A stretch of DNA of 64,000 nt, taken from positions 15,031,437 to 15,095,436 of the forward strand of contig NC_059475.1 in assembly GCF_018139145.2 (NCBI RefSeq). Reading direction: 5' to 3'. Below the pieces are notes generated by a model. That model saw only the letters and a program-made list of their open reading frames with translations, ran no database searches and was not told where the DNA came from. Numbering within the stretch: position 1 is the stretch's first letter; each line of letters begins with the position of its first letter. Of this stretch, positions 1 through 15,037 are shown piece by piece. The translations under genes were made by a program, and so were the position numbers. Source of the DNA: Gymnogyps californianus. Its lineage: Eukaryota > Chordata > Aves > Accipitriformes > Cathartidae.

Positions 1-1325
1 TTCAAACCGGGCTCACCTGTGGCTCCTGACTATATTCTACACACACTGGTCAGTTGATGTATGTCAGTCATGTTCAAAAAGGGGTTTTAGCTATACCTAG
101 ATTCAAAGCTGTCTTGGTGTGTCCATGCCAGTTAGCTGTATTTCAGTACTGACAATCTCAAATGTTCAAAATTATGAAGCCGCCTACAGAAAGAATGATG
201 TTTCCTTTAAAATGATGAGGTTTGGAGAAAAAAAAAATCCTTGTTTAGTTCTATAATTGGCTGTTGTTTATAATTTTGCATACCAGTCACCGAACATTTA
301 TGAGGCTCTCAAATCATGTTTTTGAATTTTGCTAGCTACAAATGTATCATATATTTTAACATGACAACTGGGATTTCCAGGTAATGATATAAGTCTAATA
401 GCTGTGGATTATTCATCAATGGTGTCACAGTCAGTGGCAATGTTTTTGAATATAGTCTGAGCACGATTTTTAATATAGTTAGCCCAGTCCTGCTGGTGGC
501 TAAGGAATTAACAGAGATGTCCGTTTATGTCATATTTAATATAAAACTCTTGTTGATGATTTTCAGGCCTCCGTTCAGACGACAGTTAGGTCATTATGAG
601 TAACACAAGCTTTGAATACGACTTCATATGTTAGGTCATCTCTGAAAGTACACCTAGTTACCATTAATCTTAAAAAAGTTTTCACACACTGGGCAGGGAC
701 AACAAGTTAAGTCTTAAAAGTAATTCTGCAATATCCTTTCATATCTGTCTTATAATTGCATAGAGCTAAATTCAAAGAATTTCAAGACTTGTCTTATACT
801 TCATGATTCAAAAAAAATATACATGTAGCTTCAGCTTCTGATCAATGATCCAGTACCGCAAGCACTCCTAAAATTAAAGGAAAACATGACTCTGATCCTG
901 TCAAACTCAGATCACTGCCATATGTTATAGAAAAGATGTAAGGAGTAGAGAGAAATCATTGCTAGATACTATTACAAAGGCATTCCATAAAACACAGAAG
1001 TGTACTGATATTTCTTATAACAAATTACTTGGACCTTAAAGGCTGTGTCAAAGCTATGGGAACCAGGAGCACTTCCCAGATCTGGTCTATCTCGGCTGCC
1101 TGTTGGGATGAGACAGACATGTACCATGTCTCTGCACACTTTAGTTTCCTGTGGAAACACAGGTGTGCACGTAGGCAGGGAGTGGAACTGCACTTCCATA
1201 GCCCCTTTGGTCTAGATCAGTTGGGGGATCAGGATGCAGCCCAAACTGCACTTCCCGCCAGTTTATGGCCAGCAATGGGACTAAATTTGGAGTCCTTGGC
1301 TCAGGAATAAATCTGTTATACCACT

Positions 1326-1350
1326 CCCCCAGCCCCACCCCCCCACCCCC
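1326..1350 (-). other. G-quadruplex motif on the SOX6 sense strand
   Basis: The plus strand has C5-AG-C4-A-C7-A-C5, so the minus strand, which is the transcript sense, has four G runs of 4-7 with loops of 1, 1 and 2 bases. That satisfies the usual quadruplex pattern and could fold in the pre-mRNA. Position is intronic, about 3.8 kb after the donor at 5167. Confidence 0.75.
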
Positions 1351-1844
1351 AAAAAAAGCCCGCTACAAATAGTCAATATATCTTCTCTAAATGTAGTAAA
1401 TTTCATAATTCTGAAGTTCTAAAATTCTGGTGATGGGAGTAAAACCATCTGACAGATCTAACAGCCACACACTCACTCTGTCACAACTGCACTTGGACCT
1501 CAGAGATCTGAATGTATTTCTGATGAAGAAAGATAGGGAGTCAAAAGGTGACCACCAACATGTTACTTCAGAAATCTTTATTTTCTCTATGACTGTGTTA
1601 TTTGCGTAAAAGCACACAGCAAAACACATAAATATTATCTAAAGATGTCTACAGCAACCTGCACTCAAACGGTATCTAAAAAAAAATAGAAAAAAAGATT
1701 AAAAGTAAGTAACAATGACAAAACAGAAAGGAAGGTGTGAAACACACTAAGTTTTCAAAGAATATGACTATGGCTATTAGGAACCTTTGACATTCAGTTG
1801 AGTTTGTGACCTTGGCAACACACTAAAATGCAACAAGGCTCTCT

Positions 1845-2297
1845 TCTTAGAGGAGGCCAAAGAAGAGCAACGAAGCTGGTGAGGGCTCTAGAGAACAAGT
1901 CCTATGAGGAGTGGCTGAGGGAACTGGGCTTGTTTAGTCTGGAGAAAAGGAGGCTGAGGGGAGACCTTATCGCTCTCTACAACTACCTGAGTAGCGAGGT
2001 GGGTGTCGGTCTCTTCTCGCAAGTAACAAGTGATAGGACGAGAGGAAATGGCCTCAAGTTGCACCAGGGGAGGTTTAGATTGGATATTAGGAAAAATTTC
2101 TTCACCGAAAGGGTTATCAAGCACTGGAACAGGCTGCCCAGGGAAGTGGTTGAGTCACTGTCCCTGGAGATATTTAAAAGATGTGTAGACATGGTGCTTA
2201 GGGACATGGTTTAGTGGTGGACTTGATAGTGTTACGTTAATGGTTGGACTCGATGATCTTAAGGGTCTTTTCCAACCTAAATGATTCTATGATTCTA
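1845..2297 (+). mobile_element. CR1 LINE, 5'-truncated 3' end
   Basis: This is the 3' end of a Chicken Repeat 1 non-LTR retrotransposon, inserted antisense to SOX6. A reading frame to the stop at 2212-2214 gives the C-terminal tail of the CR1 reverse-transcriptase polyprotein, with hallmark pieces [38 protein letters not shown] and [12 protein letters not shown] short 3' UTR follows (GGACTCGATGATCTTAA, TTTTCCAACCTAAATGATTC), ending in two ATTCTATG-type repeats at about 2284-2297, the usual CR1 terminus. The endonuclease and most of the reverse transcriptase are missing, so it is dead. The frame is still open, so it is probably fairly young. Compared with related copies as I recall them, about 9 bp are missing near 1990 (the YNYL-SSEVG join) without breaking frame. 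The 5' boundary is approximate (1829-1850). Confidence 0.95.
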
Positions 2298-3480
2298 AAG
2301 AATAAATTTTCAAGTTTCTTAGTAAGCCAGTGCTGAAACGGACACGTATGGAAGCACAAAATAATAGCAACACATATAAAAACTTTGTGACATGGCGAAC
2401 CTAGAAAGATCTGTATTAGTTTCATGACAATTAGAAGCGTTAATATTCTTGAAGATGAACAGAGTCTGTAGCATGGTACAGTACATCAGAGGCCACGGTT
2501 TAACTGCTGATATTTCAGCAGCACTGTTTTCAATGGACTTCCACTCTAAATGATACCACACTAGAAGTGTCATCTCTTAGCTTGCGTGCCAAAGATAAGG
2601 GGCAAAACTTGGGTGATATTTTGAATGTCTTTTTTTTATATCCAGCTAATATCTAAATTCACCTTGTCTACAACTAGAAGGACAAATAAGCAGCTCAGTT
2701 TTGAACTCCTGCCAATGTTTTTTTTCAGATCAGCAGAGGTATTCATCCAGCACCTCTTTTCCAGAGACATCTCTTGGCTGCTAAACAAAGTCTGGAAATC
2801 TGAATCCATTCATGAACTCAGATTTCCCATGTGGCAACACGCCATGCCTCAAACTGCCCCACTAGCTCTAGAAAGATATGCACACTGTCCTTAAGCTGGC
2901 GCACATCACTGTAGCTTGGGTTACATATGTCAAAGCTGCGTTCTGCACTATCCAGTAAGAGAGGGGGGCTGTCAGTACCACGAGGTGTATCAAGATACTA
3001 AATTAAGGACACTAGAAAGAGAAAGGATGAATTGAAGGAAATTAGCTAAACCAAGAAAGTCGTCAGGGACTTGATGTCATATGAACCAGTAACTGTGTAT
3101 CTGTAAGTATTCTGTTGCAACTTTTCATCCCAACTGCGGAAAAAAATATCCTCCAACATGCCGAAATATGAGAAGTTGCCGCAGGATGGAAATTCCTTTA
3201 CAAAGCAGTTTATAAATAACTGATTAGTCAACAAGTACTTTTGAAAGTCCATGTATCTCCTAAGTCCTTTTTTCTAGAAAAAAATCATTGCAAAACACCT
3301 GTCTGAAAATTATTTTTTACCTACATTCCATTCATTATTTTTCTGTTCATTATATTTCTGTTCAAAGACCATACAACAGTGGCCAATCACATCCAAAAAA
3401 GGATGAATAAATGAAACTCATAAATAATAGCTCCCTAGAAATGAAAATCTGGAAATTATTGGTTTTATAAGGAACTATTT

Positions 3481-3502
3481 ATATATATATATATATATAT
3501 AT
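3481..3502 (+). repeat. (AT)11 microsatellite
   Basis: Twenty-two bases of uninterrupted AT in the intron after the last SOX6 exon of the window. Confidence 0.9.
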
Positions 3503-5153
3503 GGAAAATCTGAAATGTCTCGTTAAGGTGCTAGCCTCCTTCTGAATATTATTTGTAATAAATAGCTGATGACCTTCAGTCATCATCTTATCTTACTGTT
3601 ATGGAGACCTGAAATCTTGACTATGTCAAAATACTTAAAAAAAAATTTTAAGCAAAAAACATGTCAGCATGTGCTCCTGGTGCATGTGTCAGTTCCATGT
3701 GATAAGTTAATCATGATATTAAGCCAACAAGTAGGAATATTTTGCTGAATTAAATTTGAGAGTTAACTATTCTTCTGTATGGACGAATCAACACAGGAAC
3801 ATCTTGGAACTGAACTTGCAGCTTCTCCATCGTATACAAGTCCTTGCCCAAAATACTTTTAAATTCAGCTTTTCTGGTTTGCCTAGAGACTGATTAAAGA
3901 TAATGTATGTCGGTTGGCAAGCAAGGAGAATTAGGGCTCTAAAATGTTTTATCACAGGCATATCATGTACTACCTATACAGTAAAGAAAAGAGAACATTT
4001 ACATGTCCTTTTGTTGTCAGACTTCAACATGAAGGGACAATTCGTGAGACCTTACCTGGACCATTTATTTCTGGGTCACAGAGAGACAGAACAGAAAATG
4101 TGCTCATAGGAATATTTCTCTATACAGAAAATATTAATGCCTTTTTATCAGAAAAATTCTGTCACAGTATTTCAAGAATCATTTGAAAATAACTCTATTT
4201 GTCAACAATCACAACTTTATTGGTCCTATTCTTTTGAACCAAGAAAAAAAGCAAATTTTGAACCTGTCAGATGTTTGGGTATTAATGGAAAAATTTAGAG
4301 ATGTTTTAACCTTTTCTCAAGAGCAGGGGCATAACTAGAACTTATCAGGTTAAAAAAGAGCAAGATGATTCTCAAACAGAAGTAAATTGAGGGGGCAAAA
4401 TGTTGCATAATATTCTATCTGAATAGTACATTAATCTTACTACCGTGACTGGTAGGGTTCCTATCTATCTACATGTTCTCTTCTAACGTATCATAGGGTA
4501 GAGAGGATACCAGTGGCATCCATTTCCAGAGCATGCAGGTAACTCTGCTAGAGACTAAGCTCAGTCTTGATAAACACTGATTTCCACCTGTGGCTTGACA
4601 CTCTATGCCCGATATATAGAACTCTCACTGAAATGAGTGCAAATGCACTGAAGGTTTATATCATGAAAAAGACATTTTCATATAGAAAATGTGAAATATT
4701 TTTCCATTATCATTTGACAGCTGCCTGTCAATAAAATTGTGCTTGCTATATCTTGAATAGTTTGTGAGTGCACTGATGGGTAGACTTCTTAAAGAGCTCT
4801 AACTTTCATCAAAGCTGCTAAATCCTTAAAAACTGGTGAAAATATATATATGTACATATTACCTTGCTGAGATAATTTTCTGAATGTTTCCTACACTTTT
4901 ATTAACAGTATAAAATGTAAACACTTAATTGACAGCTGCTGGTGGAAAAAAATAGTTGCGTTGCAGAGGGGCTTAGAGGGCTATACAGTCCTTTTTATGT
5001 ATCCACCCTTTCCTATGGACTTATTACAATCTCACAAAAACACAGAGAAATCATTCAAGTGTTACCCTGGGATGTAATCTAGACAGTACTTATGACACTG
5101 GCAGCATTTCAGCCATACCATTCTGTGATGCAATGTTCAATAACCCATCGTCA

Positions 5154-5306
<153 letters not shown>

Positions 5307-8300
5307 TCATATAAGTTAGTTCTCATTATATGCCTGTGCATATGTGTATGCACTGATACATGCCTTATTTTTTAAATCTGAACAAATAATGAGTGTATTT
5401 AATTAAAATTTTAAATCAGGGACAATTTTTTACAGATTCTGAATGTTTGCATTTATGAAAATCAGTTTTAAATGTGAAACATATACAGAAACTTTGAGAT
5501 TATTTTGATCTGCGCTGCCATAATGCATAAATGATTGTACATGCAAATACAAAACACTCTTGGCAGCAAACAGTGCTGATCGATGCTGCTCACTTTGCCT
5601 TTCCTCTTATTTTCTAACTTAAACTGGAAAAGACAATCAACATTTGGGAGACATGAAAACTCAGAAGTTGAAAGAAGAGTTTGTATTAAAATATACTGCT
5701 AATTTGATGGAAAAAGCACGTTTTCCCCACTATGAGATTCAAGTTTGCATTCACACCTCTGAGACAACACAAGTCTGAATTTTATGCAAGAGGTTTTCAA
5801 AGATAAGTATTTGAAAGAAGGAATAATAGATGACAGAACTGATATTATTATTTTGTCTAGGAATTTAAATTGTACCTCAGTGGAAAGGGAACCTAAGGAG
5901 GTTAAAAAAAAAAAAAGGAAAAAGAATGCACACTCCTAGAAAAACAGAAAGCTTTTGAAAGCTGGAGACCTCCATAGGAAACCTGGAACTAGAAAGTGGA
6001 AACTGAAAGGTATTTTATGTGTTAACCCAGTTCCTCAATCAACTGCTGGACAAGGGCACTACAAATGACAGTGTAATATTGTCTCACAATAGTAGTCTCT
6101 GTAGTACTGTGTATCAGTAGCAAAGCGTTCAATGGTTATCATTAATTTAGCGTTCTCATTTGAAGGAACATAGCACGTTTTCCCTCTTGCCTTGTTGTTA
6201 CCTCTTCAGACTAAACTTGGCATTATGTTGTACTTGTGAATGAATGAAACCTTGTTGTTCATTACTATGAAACAATATTAAATGTCATGTCAGCTTGAAT
6301 TTACAGACATGAAATACCAGCTTTCAGCTCTACGAACAGTTTCTCCATGTTATACTTAATGCATTATGCAGAAGTAGAGTGCTGATTGCTGTTCAGTCTA
6401 TTGTTCAATGACCTAGTTCTGTGCTGTGCATACTAGACATAAGAAGAAAACATTAGGAGTTTCTCTCCTGCAAGATGGTTAGAAACTTGGAAATGTTCTT
6501 AAGGACAAAACATACTTGATGGCTTTGACTCCTCATTTGCTCCACCTCCAAATACTTCTGCTTTCCAATGTGATTATTTTTCTATTATCATTATCTTTCA
6601 GTAATAAAACCCCACCAGGCCAACTACTGAGGAATTCTTTTGATTCCTCATTCTTTTAATTCCTTCAGCCATGGATTTTTTAAATTATTTTCTGTTTAAT
6701 TTGCAGAGGAAGACAAGAAAGCACAACCTGACACTGGATGTGCCACAACATGCAGCTGAGGCATTTCAGGTACTAACTACATTTCTAAAAGTTCCTCAGA
6801 ATCTTCCAGTTGTCGAACAAAATAACTCTGCATTTTATATTTGGTTAACTTCTTAACCTATTTTCTTCTGTAAAATCTGTGGTTGATGAAGGAGCTTACA
6901 TATACAAAGGAACTCACAAGAAAAGAAAGAGTTACAAATGAAATGTAACTGCAGAAAGGCACTGCAATACTAGAGGCCCAATATTTTACTGAAAGATGTT
7001 GTGCAATTTAACAATACACCTGAATCATCAGGATGGGATCAGTTTTACTGGTAGACAGAATAAAAAAAAAAGTTTGTCAAGGATTCTGTGTTCCATTGCA
7101 AAGGGCTGATTTGCAGTTGAGATAAAAACAAAGATTAGTACTAAGAAAACAGGTTTTGGCACATATATTGTCTCTTCCAAAATATTTGAGCTAAAAGCTT
7201 TTTCTTAAGGATGTTAATACAGCACCTGCAGTATTCCTGGAAGAACAGCCTTTAAGTGTGTTTCAGAAGAAGGAGAAATACGTTTCTGCTATAAAAATCA
7301 ACAGAGTCTGCTACATATCAATATGCACATTTGGAATATCTTTCTAGTCATTCATTCCCTTTGATTTTACCAGAAAATATTCTGTTTAAAAAAAAGAAGA
7401 AAAAAAGAAAGTTTCTGAAAGAATATCAATATTTTGACATGGAAGGAGAAAAGGGAAAATTACATGATAAGGTTCAGGAACAGTAAAATGAAAGCACTTA
7501 TACCATAAAAATACCTGCTCTTGTCAAACAAAGGAGATGTACTTATAGTTATTTCATAACCTCCTCCTTCTAATTCATAAAAAGCTGTAACAAAGCTAGC
7601 TATATTTAAGTCTTTGAAATGCCTTTTAAAGTCATTCCTTTGCTTTCTTTTTTACTGAAAATAATCTTCATATTGATCGTAAAAAAATTTTCAATATTTG
7701 CATTAGGTTTAGATAAATTCAGAGAACTGTAAAAAATAGAAAAATGTTCCTCAATTCTAATAATGTTTGTATCTAGTAGATGCCTTTACAATTCCATGAA
7801 ATACAACAAATTCATATGAAATTTATTATTAGAGAGGAAACTTGTCCCACTAAGCTCCAATCCTTTTTTATGGGATTTGTCTTTGCGCCTGTCTTGAATT
7901 AATCCTAAAGAGAATAGTCACTTGCACTAAACATCTTTTAAAAGTATACCTTTTTTCTAGTATGAGCAAGGACTGACAGGAAGATTGACTCTGTATGTAA
8001 TATTCCTATATGAACAAAAAAAGACATACCTTCATTAAAAGTAAATGGCTATACATAGCTACACTAACAAATACGTTACCTACATGTGCATTATGTTTGC
8101 CCATATGTACATTGACTACTGGATATATTGCTACCTGCCTAACCTACATTAATAGAAAAATTTGGTGTGTTTGTAATAAAGTGCACCACTATGGACAGTG
8201 CAGGTGTTTTGTTTCCTGTCACAAAGCCTTTTGGACCTCTATTTTGAACTGATTTTTTGTACTAGCTATGGAGCTTATACTGTATATTCACATTAAGTTT

Positions 8301-11300
8301 TCCCATTGAAATTTCAGAAAAAGGGTTTAGGACATGTCACTGACAACCCTTTCTCATGCCTGGATCACCACAGTCAATTGGAGTTTGCACTAGAAAACTG
8401 AAAGCTCTTCCCAGAACAATTCAGATCCTTTGTGCTTCTTTATATGTTGAACACACATTAAAAATCATCACTTCTTTAAAATGAGAAAAAGAAGAGAAAA
8501 AAGATTCTTCTTAGCAGCCAAATCTTAATTTTCCATTCTGTGATATGATTAGGCACTTATTTATGCATTGTCAGTCACAAACATGCAGAAAACGTAAAAG
8601 TTATTGAAAAAATTAAAGTCTGCTCAACTGTCTTGCAGGACTGTTGGTTCTCTAAGTGCTTTGAAATTATGATGTATGAGGTAGATGTTGCATATTAAAT
8701 AAAGATATTTAAATTATAAAGCCCCCGTTAGTGAAAGCTGATGAATGTTAAATGTTATGAGCCACAAGGCTGTGGCATCCATCATATTCACATATTATCA
8801 CAGTCAGTGATGGAGCAGCCCCAGTGATGACAGATAGACTGCTAGATAGTTATCCCTTATTTCCAGAGTCGCCAAGCAAGCCTTTCAATCCCTTTGGCAT
8901 TATTTTTAGCTTTGCATTAAATTAGCAACTTTTCCATCACGTTCTGGCAGAAAGTATCAATTCTTTCTTCACGTGTGGAAGGTAAAAGAATGATTTAGTG
9001 AAGCAAGGAGTAAAGGAAAAGGAAGCAGTAGCCCCTACCTCTGAAAAGGCTGCAAACTTCAAATGACTAGAAACAAATATAAAATTGTGATCTTGTGAAA
9101 GAACAGCAATGAAACAGGAAGCACACAATAATGGCTTTTCTCTGCACTAGGATAAAAGCTGAATTTTTGATGTGAACAGTATATTTTCATAAAATTTTAT
9201 ATACTATGTTTTATACACTTATTGGCTATTCCATAATAATGTGTGTGCTAACAGTAAAATTGCTCTTAAATTTATGTGTGTTATTTATACGTTCCCACGT
9301 AACAATGCTTTTTGTTGTAAAAAATATTCTGTTTATTAATGTAACTTTACAACCACTGCATCCAAGATCCGTGGTAAATTAATGACATTTTTATTATTTT
9401 ATAGTGTCATTAAATTTTTACTGATCACTCCATCAAACAGAAGCAATAAAGGCCATAATGCAAACTGGGACACTTAGATCAGGGGAGCAGGAAGGCATTC
9501 CATATAGTCTGAAGTAAACGGCTTGCTATAAATGATATTTATACCATCTTTAAGGATGTGAGAATACTTGGACAAGTTTGGCAAAACTGTTTCTGTAGTA
9601 CTGTGGATTGTGTACTTAAATAACAGTTTACTTGCCAGCAAGACAATTTTTTTTCAAACCATATGCGAGAAGATGACTGATTGCATCCATCTCTTGAAAA
9701 ATAATATACGAAATGTAATAATACACTGGGCACCCCTCCCTTCTGGATTACCAAGACTGATCTGACTATACCCATGCCTCAAATTATTTCAACATGCTTG
9801 CTTTTTCCACATCTGAAATGTATGCTTAGTCTGAAATGGAAAATGGCATGCATGCCGATCGTTGTGTAAAAGATTTAAAATATATATATTTTTTGCAAAC
9901 AAATACTTTTTATTTAAGTAGACGTGTTTGGACAATGATGTAATACCCTTTATTTCAATAGTCTAGCATGGAAGCAGTTACCAACATTAATTTAAAGAGC
10001 CAGTTTCTAGAAACTGAATTAATACGGGTCATTCACAGAAGCCACAGAGCATATGACTGAAAGGATATTATTTCTTCTGAGGACAGTACTTTAGTTAGAA
10101 TGACTACAAATAATTATCACATGTTATCTTTATGTATGAAATGTATTTCAATTGAATTATTCCATACTAAATGTTCTAGTAGCTTATTTGCTAACTGTGA
10201 TCTATTCCCTTCATGTACCATGGACAGTAAACAACAGGCAAACAACTTACTATATTCAAAACATAAAAAGGACATTTCAGTAGAACACAGAGAAAATTAT
10301 TCCCAGTTTGGATAAGGAGGAATCACAAAACCTGTTTTTTTCCCCCTGGAAAGTCAAGATACAAATGTCTGAAGCTTTTCACCTTCTTCTTACTACTTTT
10401 TAAGGGCTAGGACTGAAAAGTTACATTATCCTCCACTTACAACCTTTTGCAACATCTTGGCACAGCAGGGATAATTACAAATTGACTTTCAGCCTTATCT
10501 CTGGACATTTTAGTTATTGTGGGTGGGAAGTTTAAACATTAACCTTATTACAACAATGTCAATCATCCTGCTGGTGTGCAGGCATGCAACTGCTGGAATT
10601 CTTTGGATGGCAAACTAGATAAACACGATAGTGGCATTATTGTTACAATTAAAAGCAAGGCCTTTGGTTTTGCAGAACTGTGGTGAATATCTAGAACTTG
10701 TTTTCAACATCATAGCAGCAGGAGTTGCTCCAAGAAACCAGAGAAATTAAATTAGCAAAGTAGGCAAACTTATTGTAGGAACACTGATATTTTAAGATAT
10801 TACAAGATACAAAGTATAGCTTTTCCAACCACTGATTTACACATTGCACGAATGAAGGATATCCTGAGTTCTATGATGTTGACACAACCTGACCTTACTT
10901 TATTTTTTATGTAAGTGAAATACCTGAATTCAATGATCTCAGGAACCAAAGAGGGACAGTTCAGTGAATTTTCACCCTGACATACTGCTGTTTTCAGTTT
11001 TTGAAGGCTCCTATATTGTTCATTAACTGTTCCAGTACTATCTTTGCATGCTGAACATACAGCATGGACTAGCATCCCTGCCACAGACTACAGATTTGTG
11101 TTACATTACAGTGCCTCAAAGCAAACAGCTTGCTTGAAAAGATGTGGGGAGAGAGAAGCCATTAGGTCCCCTTTTAAATATATTCTTCCATCTTAAAGCA
11201 TAACTGAAAAGTAAGACATTAAAAGTAGATAACAGGGAATTTACACTAAAATTTCTTTGCCTGACTGGCAAGCCTCAGCTGGCTTCCACGTGACAATGTG

Positions 11301-14300
11301 ACATATGCAAGACCATCTCAAGCAGAAAATACTCCAAAGTTGTTCAGTAACAGAATTTCATAGTGATGGTCATGATATGGGACTTTCTTCTTTTAAGATC
11401 CAGGTTCTGGAGTCAAAATTGAGAATTGCAATTTCATCCAAATTTAGTGTCTAGAAAAAAGTTTGAAACTAGAGTGGTAAAGGCAAAAAATTCATCAGAT
11501 AAATAAATGCAAACCCAAATGGCCTACCTGTAAACACTCTCTTTAGCTAATTATTTTGGAAGTCTGATTTTAAAGATCAGAATTCCTAGAGCCTCTGGTT
11601 AGTGTAAGCACTAGCCATCTTGATCTCCAAAAACAAATAAGAAGGATTTAGATGCATTCCCTGATTGATGGGAGCATTCAGCACATACTAATAAGTTAAT
11701 AGACTTCAGTGCATTGAGGCTTGCCTTTAAAAATAAGTGTATGAATTTAAAAATATTTTTAAAAAGCAAAAAAAAAAGAACAGATAGCAAATGTTTCCAT
11801 CTAAGTAGGATATTATGCCCTCCTACACATGAAGTATTGACATACCCGTAACTATTGCCACACTTGCAGGCACTCCTAAGCTATGGATCTGCCCTGGTTA
11901 GATTACTTTCAACAGGATTACTGCACTTACTGAGCCCCCTTAACCAAATGCTTTATGTCTTTGTTCATATGGTTTTAATATGGCTTTAACCAATTGCAAG
12001 GTTATTTATAAGTTTGCAACTCCCCAGTAGTTAGAGTTATGAAGCGTTCAGGCTTAAGCATATCCAGTTGTGTGGTAACCCAACTACTGCTTTCATGCGG
12101 TTTCCAACTTTTTATTCATGCACAAAGGCATGATGCATGGCAGTATCTGAGAACTTTCTGATTAACTCTTTGTTTCAGCAGCAAATTCATAGAGCAGCCT
12201 ACAGTAAAATTACACATCAACTAAAAGGTAAAGATTTAAAAAACCCGAAAATTAAAAATCATACGAACTGTGGAATTCCACCTTAGACTGATGAGAAGTC
12301 ATTAGTCCTTGAAAAACAGAAGGACAATCAATTAAATTAACAGCTGGTAAATGAAAAGCAAACAAAAGGAGTTACTACTTTACACTCTGCATAATACGGC
12401 TGTAGAATTCACTAGAGGTCAGAAAGAGTCCAAAGCTGGGGCTGTCACTTGTTTTTAAAAGAGCTGGATAATTTTATGACTGTTAATAACATTTGTAGTA
12501 ACACATGCTAAGATAATCAAATCTCATGTTCCAGAGTGTAAGCTGTTCAACGGCTGGGGTCAAAGAGAAATTCCCTCGTTCTCTCTGCTGCTCCCTTCCC
12601 TCCTGACCAACATCCACAGATGATTAACTGGGAGCCTTCTAGGAAGAGAAGTTAATTTTCTTTTACAACATCAGGTATTGCTCACTAGATTTAAGGAAGA
12701 ACTGGTAAATGGTATAGACCAAATTTATTTACCTTGTAGTTAGAAAGAACCTGAATGCAACCATTTAAAAAAACATATTTTCTTTTAACTAAACACATAC
12801 ATGTGCATTTTTGAGAGACAAAAATAAACACAAATTACAATTGACATGCACTTCTACTAGGAAATAGCAGGACTGGGGTTTTTTTTTCTGTGCTGTAAAG
12901 TGACTAATGGAAGCAATTCAACAGCTACTCTTGGATCTACAGAATGGTCATTCAAATTTCTAACATTTGAGTTACAAGAATAAATGCATAAGGACATGGC
13001 AAAACAAAGGTTTTTTTTCCCTAGTAGACTAAATATTACTGAGGAATAATAATATACATTTTGCTATATGTCAGTTTAATTTAGCAGCTGGTTAGACCTT
13101 GTCAGTTATGGCCTCATTTTCACCAAGTATTTAAAAATGGAGACATTGAAATGCCATAAAAGTGTACAGAAATACTTTTACCAAATTTAGACAATGCCAT
13201 GATTCTGTATGTATATCTGTATGCTTCCCCAAACTTTTCTGTTTGTGACTAAATTTCATTAAAAGTATTGTCATGCATTAGAATCAAAACAATTTAGAAG
13301 ATCAGAGATCTGGTTACTAGCCTGAAAACTGTGAATCTCTTTTTCTCTTAATCATCTAGTAATATATTCCAGGCTGGAAACATAGCTTTAGCAAGAAGCC
13401 ACAGCAGTATAACAACCAGCAAAACTATTCTAGGTTCAGCACAACAATTTTTTTGGAACGGAAAAAAAAAAGGCAGAAAAGAAGTCACCAATTTCAATTT
13501 CATTGCGGTGTTCTGCAAACCTCAACAGCACAAAGCAAATTCAGCTGCCCTCCACACAAAGTTGGGAAAAGAGAGGTCTTAAAAAAATCCAGAACACACA
13601 CACAGACATACACACATGCCACTGGTCAAACATCTTGAGAAGCAATATGATATTCTTTTACGAACAATATGGAAATGTAAGCGCATGCAAACAGACACAT
13701 ATATATGTTTGATTTTAAACCTATAAAAACTAAGAAAAAGACAGATGATGTTCTCATAGATACTTTCATTCCATCATTTCAACTGTGCGTTATGATAGGC
13801 ACATGTCAGATTTTGTGACATGATCAAACAGTACTGGAAAAACTGTGATAAAAATGGACTACATGATGCAATAATCAATTATCAAATAGCAATAAATGCA
13901 CTTTTCCTACTCTACATGTGGGTAGTAGTTCTAAAGGTTTAAAAGCAAATATTTCAAATACTCTGTTTGCAAGTATTTTTACAATTAAAGAACTAAACTT
14001 CAGGGAAAATCTGAATCTGAGTTTTGTGCATTTTATTACAGCAATCTTTGAACATGAATAGTGTTGCATATTGTAAGTATAGATTCCAGTAGCTCCATTA
14101 GGGTAAACCCTCCAGGGCTTTGGAAATAGAGATATCTAACCCAGATACTCTGAGTGACTCACTGGGGGTACCTACCCCTTTTGTTTATAAGCAATGCAGG
14201 CCTCTAGGTACGGCTGTTTCATCCCATTTTCAGGAAGACACCTGAAGTAGTTTAAATTGGTGATGCAAAAGACACTTGGGCTTAAATGTTCATATTCATA

Positions 14301-14967
14301 TTTAGAATTAGAAATGCAATCAAGGCAGTTAACAAAATCCCACCAAATGCTACTGTTTTCAAGTATATGCCTTGCCTTGTGCTGGATGTAAATATATAAT
14401 TGCATACCATGCATATATAGATTAAGTAGGCTTTTTCTGTATTCATCAAGCTGATTTTTTTATTTTGTAGCATTTTAAGTATACTTTTTCAAGGTTGCAT
14501 TTTATGATTGCTGCTTATATATTACTCTGTTTATACTCAGACCTTTTTTGTTATGTTTAGAGGGAAAAGAAACATATCACTAAGGAATAAGGATGGGTGA
14601 CAATGGAACAATGATAATAACATCATTATGCAGTGTTTTGCCTCTTGTACCCCCATCACTGCCATGTTTTTCTCTGATTATTTCAGCCTCAGGAAAATGT
14701 GCTGCTTACTGTTTATGTCAGGAAGGCAAGATTACTGTTTGCATGATTACAATATCAAGTATGATGTACGTAATGTCTGTGATAATATAGATGTACCCCT
14801 CAACTAGCTCCTATCTTTAATCTTCATTCAACAGGAAAAAAAAAAAAAAACAAACCAAAACAGTGAGTTGCAAATTCTTGCAGCCTCGTATAGGCCTTAA
14901 TCTTGTCGAGTGCTGAGTACTTTCACTCCAGTCCAACAGAGGCCTCAAGAACATAGATAGTCACTAC

Positions 14968-15037
14968 TTAACTCCAGGGGAATACTTATGTGCTTATGTT
15001 AAGAATGGACTAATGCACTTCACTGAATCAGGGCCAA
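14968..15037. repeat. Decayed palindromic amniote repeat, type with GAATCAGGGCC end
   Basis: Contains TACTTATGTGCTTATGTTAA then CTTCACTGAATCAGGGCC. This resembles one half of a widespread palindromic, MITE-like repeat of reptiles and birds, whose halves run from a TCAATGGGACTA centre through ATGTGCTTAAAGTTAAGC to a CTGAATCAGGGCC end. Only one arm is preserved. Family recognition is from memory. Confidence 0.55.

Noticed and set aside
1828..2214. 128-residue reading frame as a host gene
   Set aside because: It is the C-terminal tail of the CR1 retrotransposon polyprotein, not a host gene.
11746..11763. 18-bp AT palindrome (TTTAAAAATATTTTTAAA)
   Set aside because: It is low-complexity A/T sequence, where such symmetry is expected by chance.
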